Shown: positions 40,496 through 51,581 of the stretch, in pieces
Layout: each line of letters begins with the position of its first letter
Numbering within the stretch: the stretch's first letter is position 1
Origin: Mucilaginibacter sp. Bleaf8
GTDB lineage: Bacteria; Bacteroidota; Bacteroidia; Sphingobacteriales; Sphingobacteriaceae
Length of the DNA stretch: 64,000 nucleotides
Direction: 5' to 3'
Assembly: GCF_018390515.1 (NCBI RefSeq)
Contig: NZ_JAHBBK010000001.1
Location: 310,001 to 374,000, forward strand
The notes under the pieces: generated by a model
Told to the model about the DNA's origin: nothing
Databases searched by the model: none
What the model saw: the letters and a program-made list of their open reading frames with translations, nothing else
Position numbers and translations under genes: made by a program

Positions 40496-41086
40496 TCAGG
40501 GTTTGAAACGTTCAACAACTTCTTTATTTGTTGTCGGGTCAGTTCCTTTTATTTCCACAAAACGTACATTGGGAACCCAGAACGATCCTCCTTCAATTCT
40601 AACAAAAATACGGTTAATTATTATTTGCTTCTGTGAAATTGTTGCGAAGATATGATATTTTCCGTCGTTACCCTTCATCAAGGTAAGCGGTAATTTTTTG
40701 TATGACACAAATCTGATATCATACCGGCCATTACCCAGGCTTTTTGACGTTAAACCGTAGGCAAACTTGCGCTGAATAAAACCTAACTCTTCATGTTTGC
40801 CGTTCTCAGTGTACCTGATCCAGTAGGGATGTATCGGTTCATCTTCATCAGGCAGGCCGTTGTTATCCAGTTTTAATTCGTATACTATGGTATTTGCGTT
40901 AGGTGTGCGTTGCACGTAAAATAACCTGCTTACATTAGCAGGCAACGCCGGATAAGGGTTACCTGGTAACTGGTAGAAGTTTTTAACCGTATCAGCAGGC
41001 GCATTGGCATTCACCGTATTTGCTGCTGACGCATTAAAGCTTAAAGTAAGTAAAAGTGCTAAGCCAGCTAAGGGCATCAATTTCAT
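40496..41086 (-). CDS. DUF4833 periplasmic protein of the inositol-lipid locus
   Basis: 196 residues. A signal peptide ends FNASA. The mature domain shows the DUF4833 pattern: RLFYVQRTPNANTIVYELKL, HPYWIRYTENGKHEELGFIQ, RKFAYGLTSKSLGNGRYDIR, IINRIFVRIEGGSFWVPNVR. It is probably a beta-rich soluble periplasmic protein. A DUF4833 gene also lies in the B. thetaiotaomicron inositol-lipid cluster, so the association is conserved, but I know of no assigned function. Its start touches the end of the CDP-alcohol transferase gene (1-bp overlap). Confidence 0.82.
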   Translation of the reverse strand: MKLMPLAGLALLLTLSFNASAANTVNANAPADTVKNFYQLPGNPYPALPANVSRLFYVQRTPNANTIVYELKLDNNGLPDEDEPIHPYWIRYTENGKHEELGFIQRKFAYGLTSKSLGNGRYDIRFVSYKKLPLTLMKGNDGKYHIFATISQKQIIINRIFVRIEGGSFWVPNVRFVEIKGTDPTTNKEVVERFKP

Positions 41087-41826
41087 TAGTTGGAATTATT
41101 TTTTGTTTCAGATGCAGAAAGAGATTTTTTTGCATCCATGAGGCGATTAAAAGCTGTGATATTGGTTAATACGGCCAGTATGGTAATTGGTACTGTAAAA
41201 AGCGACATGGTTTCAAACACATGAAACGGAATACCGGGAATGTACAGCTTGTAATTTCCACCGATATAATTAGACGAAATGCCACACAGCAACGCACATA
41301 GGCCAATGGTAACTACGCGTTCCGGGCGCTGCATCAAACCACCTTTACATTCAACTCCCAAGCCTTCGGCACGGGCGCGCACATAGCTTACCATCATGGA
41401 ACCGATTAAAGCTATAAATGCAAAAATTGAGCTTAAAAAGTAGTGTTGCGCAACCAGGTAATAACAGATGCCTAAAAACATGATGAGCTCGCTATAGCGA
41501 TCCAATACGGAATCATACAGAGCGCCGAATACCGATTTCATGTTACCTAAGCGGGCCACCTGTCCATCAAGCATGTCGAACAAGCCAGCAAACAAAATTA
41601 AACCGCCAGCCCAGGCCACAGATGAAAGGTCGCCGCGTTGCTTGTCTTCGGCTCCAAAAATGAAAATGATTGCAACACCAACGTTCAGCATAAAGCCAAT
41701 AGAGGTAACTGCATTGGGTGTAAGCCCGATTTTGATCAACAGTTTTACAAACGGGTCGATCACTTTATAAATTCCTAACTGCAAACTGGTGCGTAAAGAT
41801 GTAGTTTGCTGCGCCATTTTTTCCAT
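41086..41826 (-). CDS. CDP-alcohol phosphatidyltransferase, likely phosphatidylinositol-phosphate synthase
   Basis: 246 residues from ATG 41826. An in-frame ATG at 41859 would overlap the previous gene and gives no better N-terminus. The full CDP-alcohol motif D-x2-D-G-x2-A-R-x8-G-x3-D-x3-D is present in FDMLDGQVARLGNMKSVFG with the two following Asp residues. Five to six membrane helices. With inositol-3-phosphate synthase in the same locus, the acceptor is most likely inositol 3-phosphate, giving PI-phosphate from CDP-diacylglycerol. Phosphatidylglycerol-phosphate or other head groups are the alternative. 22 bp after the DUF5686 gene. Confidence 0.85.
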   Translation of the reverse strand: MEKMAQQTTSLRTSLQLGIYKVIDPFVKLLIKIGLTPNAVTSIGFMLNVGVAIIFIFGAEDKQRGDLSSVAWAGGLILFAGLFDMLDGQVARLGNMKSVFGALYDSVLDRYSELIMFLGICYYLVAQHYFLSSIFAFIALIGSMMVSYVRARAEGLGVECKGGLMQRPERVVTIGLCALLCGISSNYIGGNYKLYIPGIPFHVFETMSLFTVPITILAVLTNITAFNRLMDAKKSLSASETKNNSN

Positions 41827-41848
41827 GTGTTTAAGGGTACAAAAGTAA

Positions 41849-44401
41849 TTAAAAAACAAAACTTACCCGAGTGCGGACACCCCATTCTGCAACATTCGGG
41901 TGGTCCAGATAATTAAAGCGTCTTACGAGGTCGACCCGTAGTACTTTAAAAATATTTTCGATACCTACACTACCTTCCACATAAGGCTTGTTACCTAATG
42001 CGTAGGTGATAGGATCTCCATTCAACTCTTTCGGAAAGTCATATAACGAAGGGTGTAAATCGGGATTATTTTCATCACGGATACCACCCCAAAGTGCTTT
42101 TACAGATAACGTTTCACGCCATTTCAGTTTCTTGAATAACGGAATACGATTAAAGAAATAACCGTTAAAGTGCTGGTCTACATTAATGCTTGCATAGTGA
42201 TCGCTCACAAACTCCAGGAAGTTCATCAGATTGTATGACAACAAATCGTAAGCATAGGTTTGGTTAGCACGATGAATAGTTAGCAGTGGATAGGGGACGC
42301 TGCCAAAAATGTTTCCACCTTCGGCTGTGATGTCCACAAAGCCCAATTGCTTTAAAGTGGTGTGCTTATAGACATTAAGCATCAGGTTCTGATAGCTATT
42401 CTCGCCACCTAAAACATTTTTTAAGCCGGCTGTATAGTTCAAAGTAATAACCGGGTACTTGGTATAAAACTGTACACGGTATATCTTACCCTGATAAAAC
42501 TCTTCATGCGGAGCATAACGCAGTTGTACGGTAGCTTGCGTGGTCGTCAGATTGTCGATTACGTTCGGTGCGTTATTAACCTGATTAATAAAATATAATG
42601 AACCGGCAGGCGATTGTGTCCACTTTCTGAAACCTAAGGTGTAAGAGAAATGGCTGGGAAACTCGTGCACATAATCAATCCTGTAAAAGTCATTATACAG
42701 GTATTTATCATTATTGCCACGCTTAAAGGAAAGCAGGAAATTGTCTTCGCGTACAAACTGCAGTTCCTGACCAGGAATCCGGGTATCGCGCTGGAAACTC
42801 GCTCGAATATATTCTTGCGGAAAACGATATATCTGTTTGTCTTTTAAAGAATAAGTGCCGCTGAAAAACATCTTCCATTTCTCGTCCTTAAATCCGTAAG
42901 CGCCGTAAGTTTCAAACATCAAACGCTTACTGAACTGTGGCGTCGTGCGTCCACCTAAACGCAACCTGAAACCTTCAATAGGGTTGAAGCTATAAAAGGT
43001 GTTAGCCGGTCCCAATTCAATCGGTCCGAAGCCTTTGTAGCCAGCTAACAATAAAGACGCAATATCAATTGTGCGCTTGAATGATTTCATGCGCGACAAA
43101 CTATCCACGTTAGCGTAAACCTTTGATTGTGCCTGGTTAAGTGTATCCAGGCGGTTTTCCTGCCAGAACTTTTCACTGCGGTGCTTTACCTCTTCCGATG
43201 CAATGGCCAGTTCGCCCTCATAAGTAGTGTCAGGACGGGGCTGATTTACCTTATAACTTTTAAAGGTAACTGTGCGCTGCCCAAATACACCGCCTTTTTT
43301 ATTTTTTGAGATCCCAAAATCGGCAAGGGTATTATTACGGCTTAGATGAAATCGCCCGTCTGGATTTTGCTCAAACTCCAGGTTAATATTTAATTCTTTA
43401 ACCCAGTTTAAATTGATCTTACGATTCAGGGTCAGATCGGCCTTTTGTACGGCATAGTTTCCGTCCAGCGTAATAAATATGCTGCCCTCGTACAACATAT
43501 CGTATACGTTGCGGGGGGTGAAGCTAAGTTCGACGAGCTTTGTGTTGTTAAAAACTATCGTGTCTGTAATAAAGAATTTATAAACGTTAGGGGCATTATC
43601 GGAGATGGGACTCAAAAATTCGTTGGTGAATAATACGGCACTATTAGCGTAAATATCAACATCGGCATATAAGTGCTTAAAGTAAACACCAATGCCTTCG
43701 CTGTCGACAAATGATCCGAAGTTTACGCCCTTTTCGCCTAATACCGTCGTTTTTTTCTTCTCAGGACTTTTGCGATAATAAACCTGCGAAAGTTTTTCAT
43801 TTAAATAAATCGGTAACAGATTCTTGCCCGGAACGGTGGTCGTGTCGCGGTTATCTAACAGGAATTTATATTTCCTGAAAAATTTCTTGTCTGCAATGGT
43901 AGCTGAAACATTCATGAGCGACAAGGCCATGCGCTCATACTGCCTGTATTCTACAAAATTATAGCTTTCCGGACGGTTCTTTTCCTTATTGGCTATTACT
44001 TTACGAATAAGTTCAACAGCCGGGTTATCCTTATTCGTGTATCTCTTTTTTTTGGATGAGCGTACCAGAACATCGCTAAGCTGCCTGTTATCGGGTGCAA
44101 GGCGAATGGTTACTTCTTGTTCTACACCCGGCTTTACCGTTATTGTAGCAGCCTTATAGCCAACAAAGCTGGCTTGTACCTGCGTATAAGGTTTATCGCC
44201 ACGTAGGGTAAAACGTCCGTTTGCATCAGTACTGATACCAATTGAACTTCCCGGAAACCCCACAGATACATAGGGCAGCGGTTGCCTGTTTGATGCATCA
44301 GTAACGGTGCCGCTAACAATTGTGTTTTGGGCCGATGCCAAAGTGGCATACAGCATAACCAGTATCAGGGCAAGGATGGTTCTAATAGGATTGAAGTACA
44401 T
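41849..44401 (-). CDS. DUF5686 outer-membrane protein with carboxypeptidase-like domain
   Basis: 850 residues. A signal peptide ends TLASAQ. Residues about 25-115 are a carboxypeptidase regulatory-like beta-sandwich (TIVSGTVTDASNRQPLPYVS, GISTDANGRFTLRGDKPYTQ). A DUF5686 region follows (NPAVELIRKVIANKEKNRPE, SYNFVEYRQYERMALSL), and the C-terminal half is a beta-barrel ending VRTRVSFVF with the terminal Phe. Members are widespread, uncharacterised Bacteroidota outer-membrane proteins. Here it lies between inositol-phosphate synthase and the lipid-head-group enzymes, which hints at a role at the envelope side of this lipid pathway. Confidence 0.85.
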   Translation of the reverse strand: MYFNPIRTILALILVMLYATLASAQNTIVSGTVTDASNRQPLPYVSVGFPGSSIGISTDANGRFTLRGDKPYTQVQASFVGYKAATITVKPGVEQEVTIRLAPDNRQLSDVLVRSSKKKRYTNKDNPAVELIRKVIANKEKNRPESYNFVEYRQYERMALSLMNVSATIADKKFFRKYKFLLDNRDTTTVPGKNLLPIYLNEKLSQVYYRKSPEKKKTTVLGEKGVNFGSFVDSEGIGVYFKHLYADVDIYANSAVLFTNEFLSPISDNAPNVYKFFITDTIVFNNTKLVELSFTPRNVYDMLYEGSIFITLDGNYAVQKADLTLNRKINLNWVKELNINLEFEQNPDGRFHLSRNNTLADFGISKNKKGGVFGQRTVTFKSYKVNQPRPDTTYEGELAIASEEVKHRSEKFWQENRLDTLNQAQSKVYANVDSLSRMKSFKRTIDIASLLLAGYKGFGPIELGPANTFYSFNPIEGFRLRLGGRTTPQFSKRLMFETYGAYGFKDEKWKMFFSGTYSLKDKQIYRFPQEYIRASFQRDTRIPGQELQFVREDNFLLSFKRGNNDKYLYNDFYRIDYVHEFPSHFSYTLGFRKWTQSPAGSLYFINQVNNAPNVIDNLTTTQATVQLRYAPHEEFYQGKIYRVQFYTKYPVITLNYTAGLKNVLGGENSYQNLMLNVYKHTTLKQLGFVDITAEGGNIFGSVPYPLLTIHRANQTYAYDLLSYNLMNFLEFVSDHYASINVDQHFNGYFFNRIPLFKKLKWRETLSVKALWGGIRDENNPDLHPSLYDFPKELNGDPITYALGNKPYVEGSVGIENIFKVLRVDLVRRFNYLDHPNVAEWGVRTRVSFVF

Positions 44402-44627
44402 AATGTTATAAGGCCGGTAACAAATGTTAACTAAGCAATTTAATGTATTTGTTAATATTTTGCACTTTATGCTGTAAATATTGCAATGTAAGACAAATAT
44501 GTCTGTAAAATGTTACACTTTAACCTGCTATTTACCATCACCTCAAAATTAAGAAAAAAGCCTTAGGAGATATATCTTTCTAAAGTCAAAACCGCTGCCA
44601 ATCAACGGCTTTTCAAATACAAGTCAT

Positions 44628-44664
44628 AAAAAAAGGCCGTCAAAGATTAACGGCCTTTCTCTTT
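44628..44664. terminator. intrinsic terminator after inositol-3-phosphate synthase
   Basis: Arms AAAGGCCGT and ACGGCCTTT with a 9-nt loop, flanked by A- and T-tracts. It ends the inositol-synthase transcript, so the DUF5686-to-PAP2 genes probably have their own promoter in 44402-44627. Confidence 0.8.
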
Positions 44665-44681
44665 TGATATTATAAATGGGC

Positions 44682-46007
44682 TTACAGCACATCTACTAAG
44701 TCCTGGTAGTAATCCAGTCCTAAGTGAGTGATTAAATCTTCACCCATCATGTGGCGTAATGTGTTTTGCAGTTTCATCAATTGCTTGAATATATCGTGCT
44801 CCGGACGCAGACCTTGTGCTGTTTGAGGCGATTTCAGGTAGAATGATAACCATTCTTGAATACCGCTCATTCCGGCACGTTTAGCCAGGTCGCTAAACAA
44901 AGCCAAATCCAAAGCAACCGGTGCAGCTAAGATTGAGTCGCGGCACAGGAAGTTGATTTTGATTTGCATAGGGTAACCTAACCAGCCGAAGATATCAATG
45001 TTATCCCAGCTCTCTTTGTTATCACCATGAGGAGGGTAGTAGTTGATACGAACTTTGTGGTAAAGCTCACCGTACAATTCAGGGCTGATTTCCGGTTGGA
45101 AGATTTCTTCCAGTACGCTTAATTTAGATACTTCTTTAGTTTTAAAGTTATCCGGATCATCCAATACATAACCATCACGGTTACCTAAAATGTTGGTTGA
45201 GAACCATCCCTTAACACCCAGAGCGCGAGCTGCTAAACCAGGTGCAACGATTGTTTTCATTAAAGTTTGGCCTGTTTTAAAGTCTTTACCGGCAATTGGG
45301 GTTTCAGTCAGTTTTGACAGCTCAACCATTGCTGGAATATCAACGGTTAAGTTTGGAGCACCGTTAACAAAAGGAACGCCTAATTTTAAAGCAGCATAAG
45401 CATAAAGCATGCTTGGCGCAATGCGTTTATCATCAGCTTCTAAGGCAGCCTCAAATGCAGCAAGTGTTTGGTGAATGTCTGACTCCTCGAAGTAAACTTC
45501 GGTAGAACCACACCATAATACAACAACACGATCCAAGCCATTTGCTTCCTGGAAGTTTTTGATGTCTTCCATCAACTCATTAGCCATTTCTAAACGTGTA
45601 CCTGCTTTAACGTGGGTGCCGTCCAAATTTTTAGCGTAATCTTTATCAAAAGCAGCTTTCATCGGCACAATGCCTTCCAGCTCAGCTTTTACAGAGTTTA
45701 ATAAGCCTGGTTCCAAAACTTTGGCAGTCATGGCAGCTTCGTAAACGTTATCAGAGTACACATCCCATCCGCCAAAAACGATATCGTTTAATTGAGCCAG
45801 AGGAACAAAGTCTTTAATTTTAGGGTAGCGGTTTTCGGTTCTTTTACCTAAACGAATGTTACCCATTTGTGTAAGGGCGCCAATAGGTTGTGATAAGCCT
45901 TTGTTAACGGCTTCAACACCAGCAATAAGAGTAGTGGCTACAGCACCTAATCCAGGAATCAGGATACCCAGCTTACCATTAGCAGGTTTAACGTTATTTT
46001 CCATCAT
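44682..46007 (-). CDS. inositol-3-phosphate synthase
   Basis: 441 residues, normal for the family. NAD-binding motif IPGLGAVATTLIAGVEAV near the start; further signatures are GGWDVYSDNVYEAA, VVLWCGSTEVYFEES, FVNGAPNLTVDIPAMVELS, GKDFKTGQTLMKTIVAPGLA and GWFSTNILGNRDG, covering the NAD- and glucose-6-phosphate-binding sites. It converts glucose 6-phosphate to 1D-myo-inositol 3-phosphate, the first step of inositol lipids. It has its own terminator. Two tandem palindromes lie 145-180 bp upstream. Confidence 0.95.
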   Translation of the reverse strand: MMENNVKPANGKLGILIPGLGAVATTLIAGVEAVNKGLSQPIGALTQMGNIRLGKRTENRYPKIKDFVPLAQLNDIVFGGWDVYSDNVYEAAMTAKVLEPGLLNSVKAELEGIVPMKAAFDKDYAKNLDGTHVKAGTRLEMANELMEDIKNFQEANGLDRVVVLWCGSTEVYFEESDIHQTLAAFEAALEADDKRIAPSMLYAYAALKLGVPFVNGAPNLTVDIPAMVELSKLTETPIAGKDFKTGQTLMKTIVAPGLAARALGVKGWFSTNILGNRDGYVLDDPDNFKTKEVSKLSVLEEIFQPEISPELYGELYHKVRINYYPPHGDNKESWDNIDIFGWLGYPMQIKINFLCRDSILAAPVALDLALFSDLAKRAGMSGIQEWLSFYLKSPQTAQGLRPEHDIFKQLMKLQNTLRHMMGEDLITHLGLDYYQDLVDVL

Positions 46008-46151
46008 TCTTTTGTTTTCAAATTATAATAGACAGCGTGACTGTTTATTTTTTTTAATGTTGATTTTATCTGTATTTTATAACAGACTTATAATTTGCTT
46101 GCGCCAAAGTTACACCAATAAGTGAATATTATATATGACTTTTATCATTTG

Positions 46152-46187
46152 TTAATCATTTGATTAAATTTTGACAAAAGTGTCAAA
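46152..46187. promoter_or_regulatory. two adjacent perfect palindromes upstream of inositol-3-phosphate synthase
   Basis: TTAATCA-TT-TGATTAA at 46152-46167 and TTTGACA-AAAG-TGTCAAA at 46170-46187, two different perfect 7-bp inverted repeats two bases apart. They lie between the end of the acyltransferase-like gene (46214) and the inositol synthase start (46007). They may be operators for the inositol gene, or the second may serve as a weak terminator of the spt transcript. Confidence 0.4.
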
Positions 46188-46213
46188 TTGGTGAATAACT
46201 TAGCTTTGAAGGT

Positions 46214-48863
<2,650 letters not shown>

Positions 48864-50315
48864 ATGAAAAAACACTATGTTCTTATAATTATCTCATTAT
48901 TTAGTTTTCCATTAATCGGTTTGAGCCAAAATAGCCGCGATAGTTTAACACAACTGCTAACGTTGCGGCAATGTGTTGAATTTGCGCTGAGAAATCAGCC
49001 CGCTGTAAGACAGGCTACCATAGATGAGGACATTAACGAACGAGATATTCGCATTAGCTTATCGGCATGGTTGCCGCAAATCAATTCTACTGCAAGTTAC
49101 CAGCGCTATCTGCAACGTACCACCTCAGTCGCAGGCGGAACAGGTACCGGAAATAACGGTGCCGGAACAGGAAATAACACTGGAGCAGGCAGCGGAACAG
49201 GCGCAGGAAACAATCCGGGTAATGGTGCAGGTACTAACCCCGGTACTATACCGAGCACAGGTTCACAACAATCGGTACTGGCATTAGCAAACAATGTTTC
49301 TTCCATTGGTGCACAGGCTTCACAGGTTATTTATAATAATGATGTAAATCTGGCATCAAGGGCGTCCAAATATTCCCGACAGTATTATAAGCAGAATACG
49401 CTGAGTACCCAGATCGATGTAGTATCTGACGTAAGCAAGGCCTTTTTTGATGTATTATTGTCACAACGCCAGCTGGAAATCATCAACGAAGACATCAGTC
49501 GTTTACAGCGCAACCAAAAGGATGCCTTATCGAGGTACCAAGCTGGGGTAGTTGATAAGACCGATTACAGGCAAGCCACCATTGCTCTTAATAACTCGTT
49601 GGCAAGCCGCAAACAATTGCAGGAAGCAGTAAACAGCCGGATATCTTACTTGAAACAGGTAATGGGCTATTTTCCGCAAAGGCCGTTACAGCTTTCTTAC
49701 GATTCTACCCGCTATGAAACAGAGGCGGTAATTGACACCAACCAAGCTTTGGATGTAAATAACCGTATTGAATACCGATTGCTTGAAACCCAAAAATCGT
49801 TACAGAATTTAAACGTTACCTATTATAAATACGGTTTCCTGCCATCGCTTTCGGCCGTGGGTTCATACAATATGTTGTATTTTAACGAGAAGTTTTCGAA
49901 CCTATACAGAGATGCGTTTCCAACATCATTTGTAGGTCTCAGTTTAAATATTCCCATTTTCCAGGGAACGCGGCGTTTACAAAACCTGAGCAAGGCGAGG
50001 CTGCAGGTGAAAAGAGCCGATTTGGATCTGATCAATACCCGTAACGCCATTAATACAGAATACACACAGGCCTTAGCCAGTTATAAGAGTAATTATACCA
50101 ACTGGCAGTTTCTGAAACAGAATGTTGAACTGGCCAAGGATGTATATAATGTAGTAAGCCTGCAATACAGAGAGGGAATAAAAACATACTTGGACTTAAT
50201 TGTAGCACAAACCGACCTGCGAACAGCGCAACTGAATTACTACAATGCATTGTTCCAGCTTTTATCCAGCAAAATAGATTTACAAAGATCATTAGGCACC
50301 TTACCGGTAAGGTAA
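48864..50315 (+). CDS. TolC-family outer-membrane efflux protein with Gly/Asn-rich insert
   Basis: 483 residues. A signal peptide ends near LIGLSQ. The TolC/OEP fold shows two long helical repeats (LTLRQCVEFALRNQPAVRQA, then VQYREGIKTYLDLIVAQTDL-like SLQYREGIKTYLDLIVAQTD). Unusually, residues about 92-130 are low-complexity Gly/Asn/Thr/Ala (GTGNNGAGTGNN...), an insert in the first outer-membrane strand region. First gene of the operon, 16 bp before the adaptor. Confidence 0.88.
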   Translation: MKKHYVLIIISLFSFPLIGLSQNSRDSLTQLLTLRQCVEFALRNQPAVRQATIDEDINERDIRISLSAWLPQINSTASYQRYLQRTTSVAGGTGTGNNGAGTGNNTGAGSGTGAGNNPGNGAGTNPGTIPSTGSQQSVLALANNVSSIGAQASQVIYNNDVNLASRASKYSRQYYKQNTLSTQIDVVSDVSKAFFDVLLSQRQLEIINEDISRLQRNQKDALSRYQAGVVDKTDYRQATIALNNSLASRKQLQEAVNSRISYLKQVMGYFPQRPLQLSYDSTRYETEAVIDTNQALDVNNRIEYRLLETQKSLQNLNVTYYKYGFLPSLSAVGSYNMLYFNEKFSNLYRDAFPTSFVGLSLNIPIFQGTRRLQNLSKARLQVKRADLDLINTRNAINTEYTQALASYKSNYTNWQFLKQNVELAKDVYNVVSLQYREGIKTYLDLIVAQTDLRTAQLNYYNALFQLLSSKIDLQRSLGTLPVR

Positions 50316-50331
50316 CAAACACACTTAAACC

Positions 50332-51540
50332 ATGAAAAAACGATACATATTTTCGGCAGTTCCATTAATGGCCTTATTATGGACGGCCTGCAAAAATAAG
50401 GATAATCAAAATGCTGCGGCAGCAGCGGCACAGGCTGCAACACCGGTTAATATTGCCGAAGCACATACCGAGGCTGCAACCTATTATGATAAATATCAGG
50501 CAACAGTTGTTGCCTTGAACAGCGTAGAGCTGCGCCCGCAGGTTTCGGGCTATATTACCGGCATCTTCTTTAAAGAGGGCGAAGTAGTGCAAAAGGGTAA
50601 ACCGCTTTATGAAATTGATCGCCGCAAATACCTGGCTTCATACGAACAGGCTCGCGCTAATTTAGTTAGTGCGCAGGCTAACCTGGTAAGAGCCCAAAAA
50701 GATGCCGACCGCTACAGCTTTTTGCTAAAGCAAGACGCTGTTGCCCGTCAAACTTACGATCAGGCGGTGGCTACACTGGCCACTAACCAGAGTCAGGTTT
50801 CGGTTGCACGGGCAGCGATCTTATCTGCACAAACGGATTTGTCTTATTCGATTATCAAGGCACCATTTACGGGGCGTATAGGTATATCTCAGGTTCGTTT
50901 AGGCGCGCAGGTATCACCGGGCACAACTTTGCTTAACACTATATCTACAGAAAACCCGATTGCGGTTGATGTAGTGATCAACGAGCAGGATATGGACCGC
51001 TTTTACCGTTTACAACGTAAATATACGGACACTACTTTCCGTCTGCAGATCAACGGCAGTACCGACTATCCCTATAAAGGAAAAGTTTTTGCGATTGACC
51101 GGGGCGTAAACAACCAAACCGGTACAGTTAAGGTTCGTATCCAGTTCCCTAACCCTAAAGATGAATTACGTGACGGTATGAGCGGTGTATTAAATGTACT
51201 GAATGCCGAGTCGGGCAGCCGTGTGCAAATTCCATACAAAGCGGTTACCGAGCAAATGGGTGAGTACTTTGTATTTGTCGCGCAGGACACGATTGCCAGG
51301 CAACGTAAAATAAACTTAGGTCCGCGCATCGGTGCCAATATCGTTGTGGTAAACGGATTGGAATCGGGCGAGAAAGTAATTACCGAAGGTTTTCAACGCC
51401 TGCGCGACGGCGGTAAAATTACACTGGGCCCGCCTGCTCAGCAAGGTGCAGCCGGTAAGCCAGCTGCAAACGGACAGCAGGCAACAAGTTCAGCCGGTCA
51501 GCCCGCCGAAAAGCCGACACAAGGTCAGCAAGGCAAATAA
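50332..51540 (+). CDS. RND efflux periplasmic adaptor (membrane fusion) lipoprotein
   Basis: 402 residues. Signal with lipid Cys at residue 20 (PLMALLWTACKNKD). The HlyD/AcrA architecture is clear: barrel-sandwich start ELRPQVSGYITGIFFKEGEV, lipoyl motif GEVVQKGKPLYEIDRRKYL, alpha-hairpin from about 100 to 160, second lipoyl half SYSIIKAPFTGRIGISQVRL, beta-barrel and membrane-proximal domain. The last 30 residues are Gln/Pro/Ala-rich and disordered. It links the inner-membrane pump 41 bp downstream to the TolC protein. Confidence 0.93.
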   Translation: MKKRYIFSAVPLMALLWTACKNKDNQNAAAAAAQAATPVNIAEAHTEAATYYDKYQATVVALNSVELRPQVSGYITGIFFKEGEVVQKGKPLYEIDRRKYLASYEQARANLVSAQANLVRAQKDADRYSFLLKQDAVARQTYDQAVATLATNQSQVSVARAAILSAQTDLSYSIIKAPFTGRIGISQVRLGAQVSPGTTLLNTISTENPIAVDVVINEQDMDRFYRLQRKYTDTTFRLQINGSTDYPYKGKVFAIDRGVNNQTGTVKVRIQFPNPKDELRDGMSGVLNVLNAESGSRVQIPYKAVTEQMGEYFVFVAQDTIARQRKINLGPRIGANIVVVNGLESGEKVITEGFQRLRDGGKITLGPPAQQGAAGKPAANGQQATSSAGQPAEKPTQGQQGK

Positions 51541-51581
51541 AAGATCAGGCACAGATTATATTATAGTATAATAAAGCAGTA

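Noticed and set aside
49140..49260. Repetitive stretch that could be taken for a CRISPR or tandem DNA array.
   Set aside because: The repeats are short, irregular and in frame, and code for Gly/Asn/Thr within a single protein; there are no spacers and no cas genes.
49106..49306. Pro/Val/Leu-rich frame on the minus strand within the TolC gene.
   Set aside because: It is the antisense reading of the Gly/Asn-rich repeat of a clear TolC gene.
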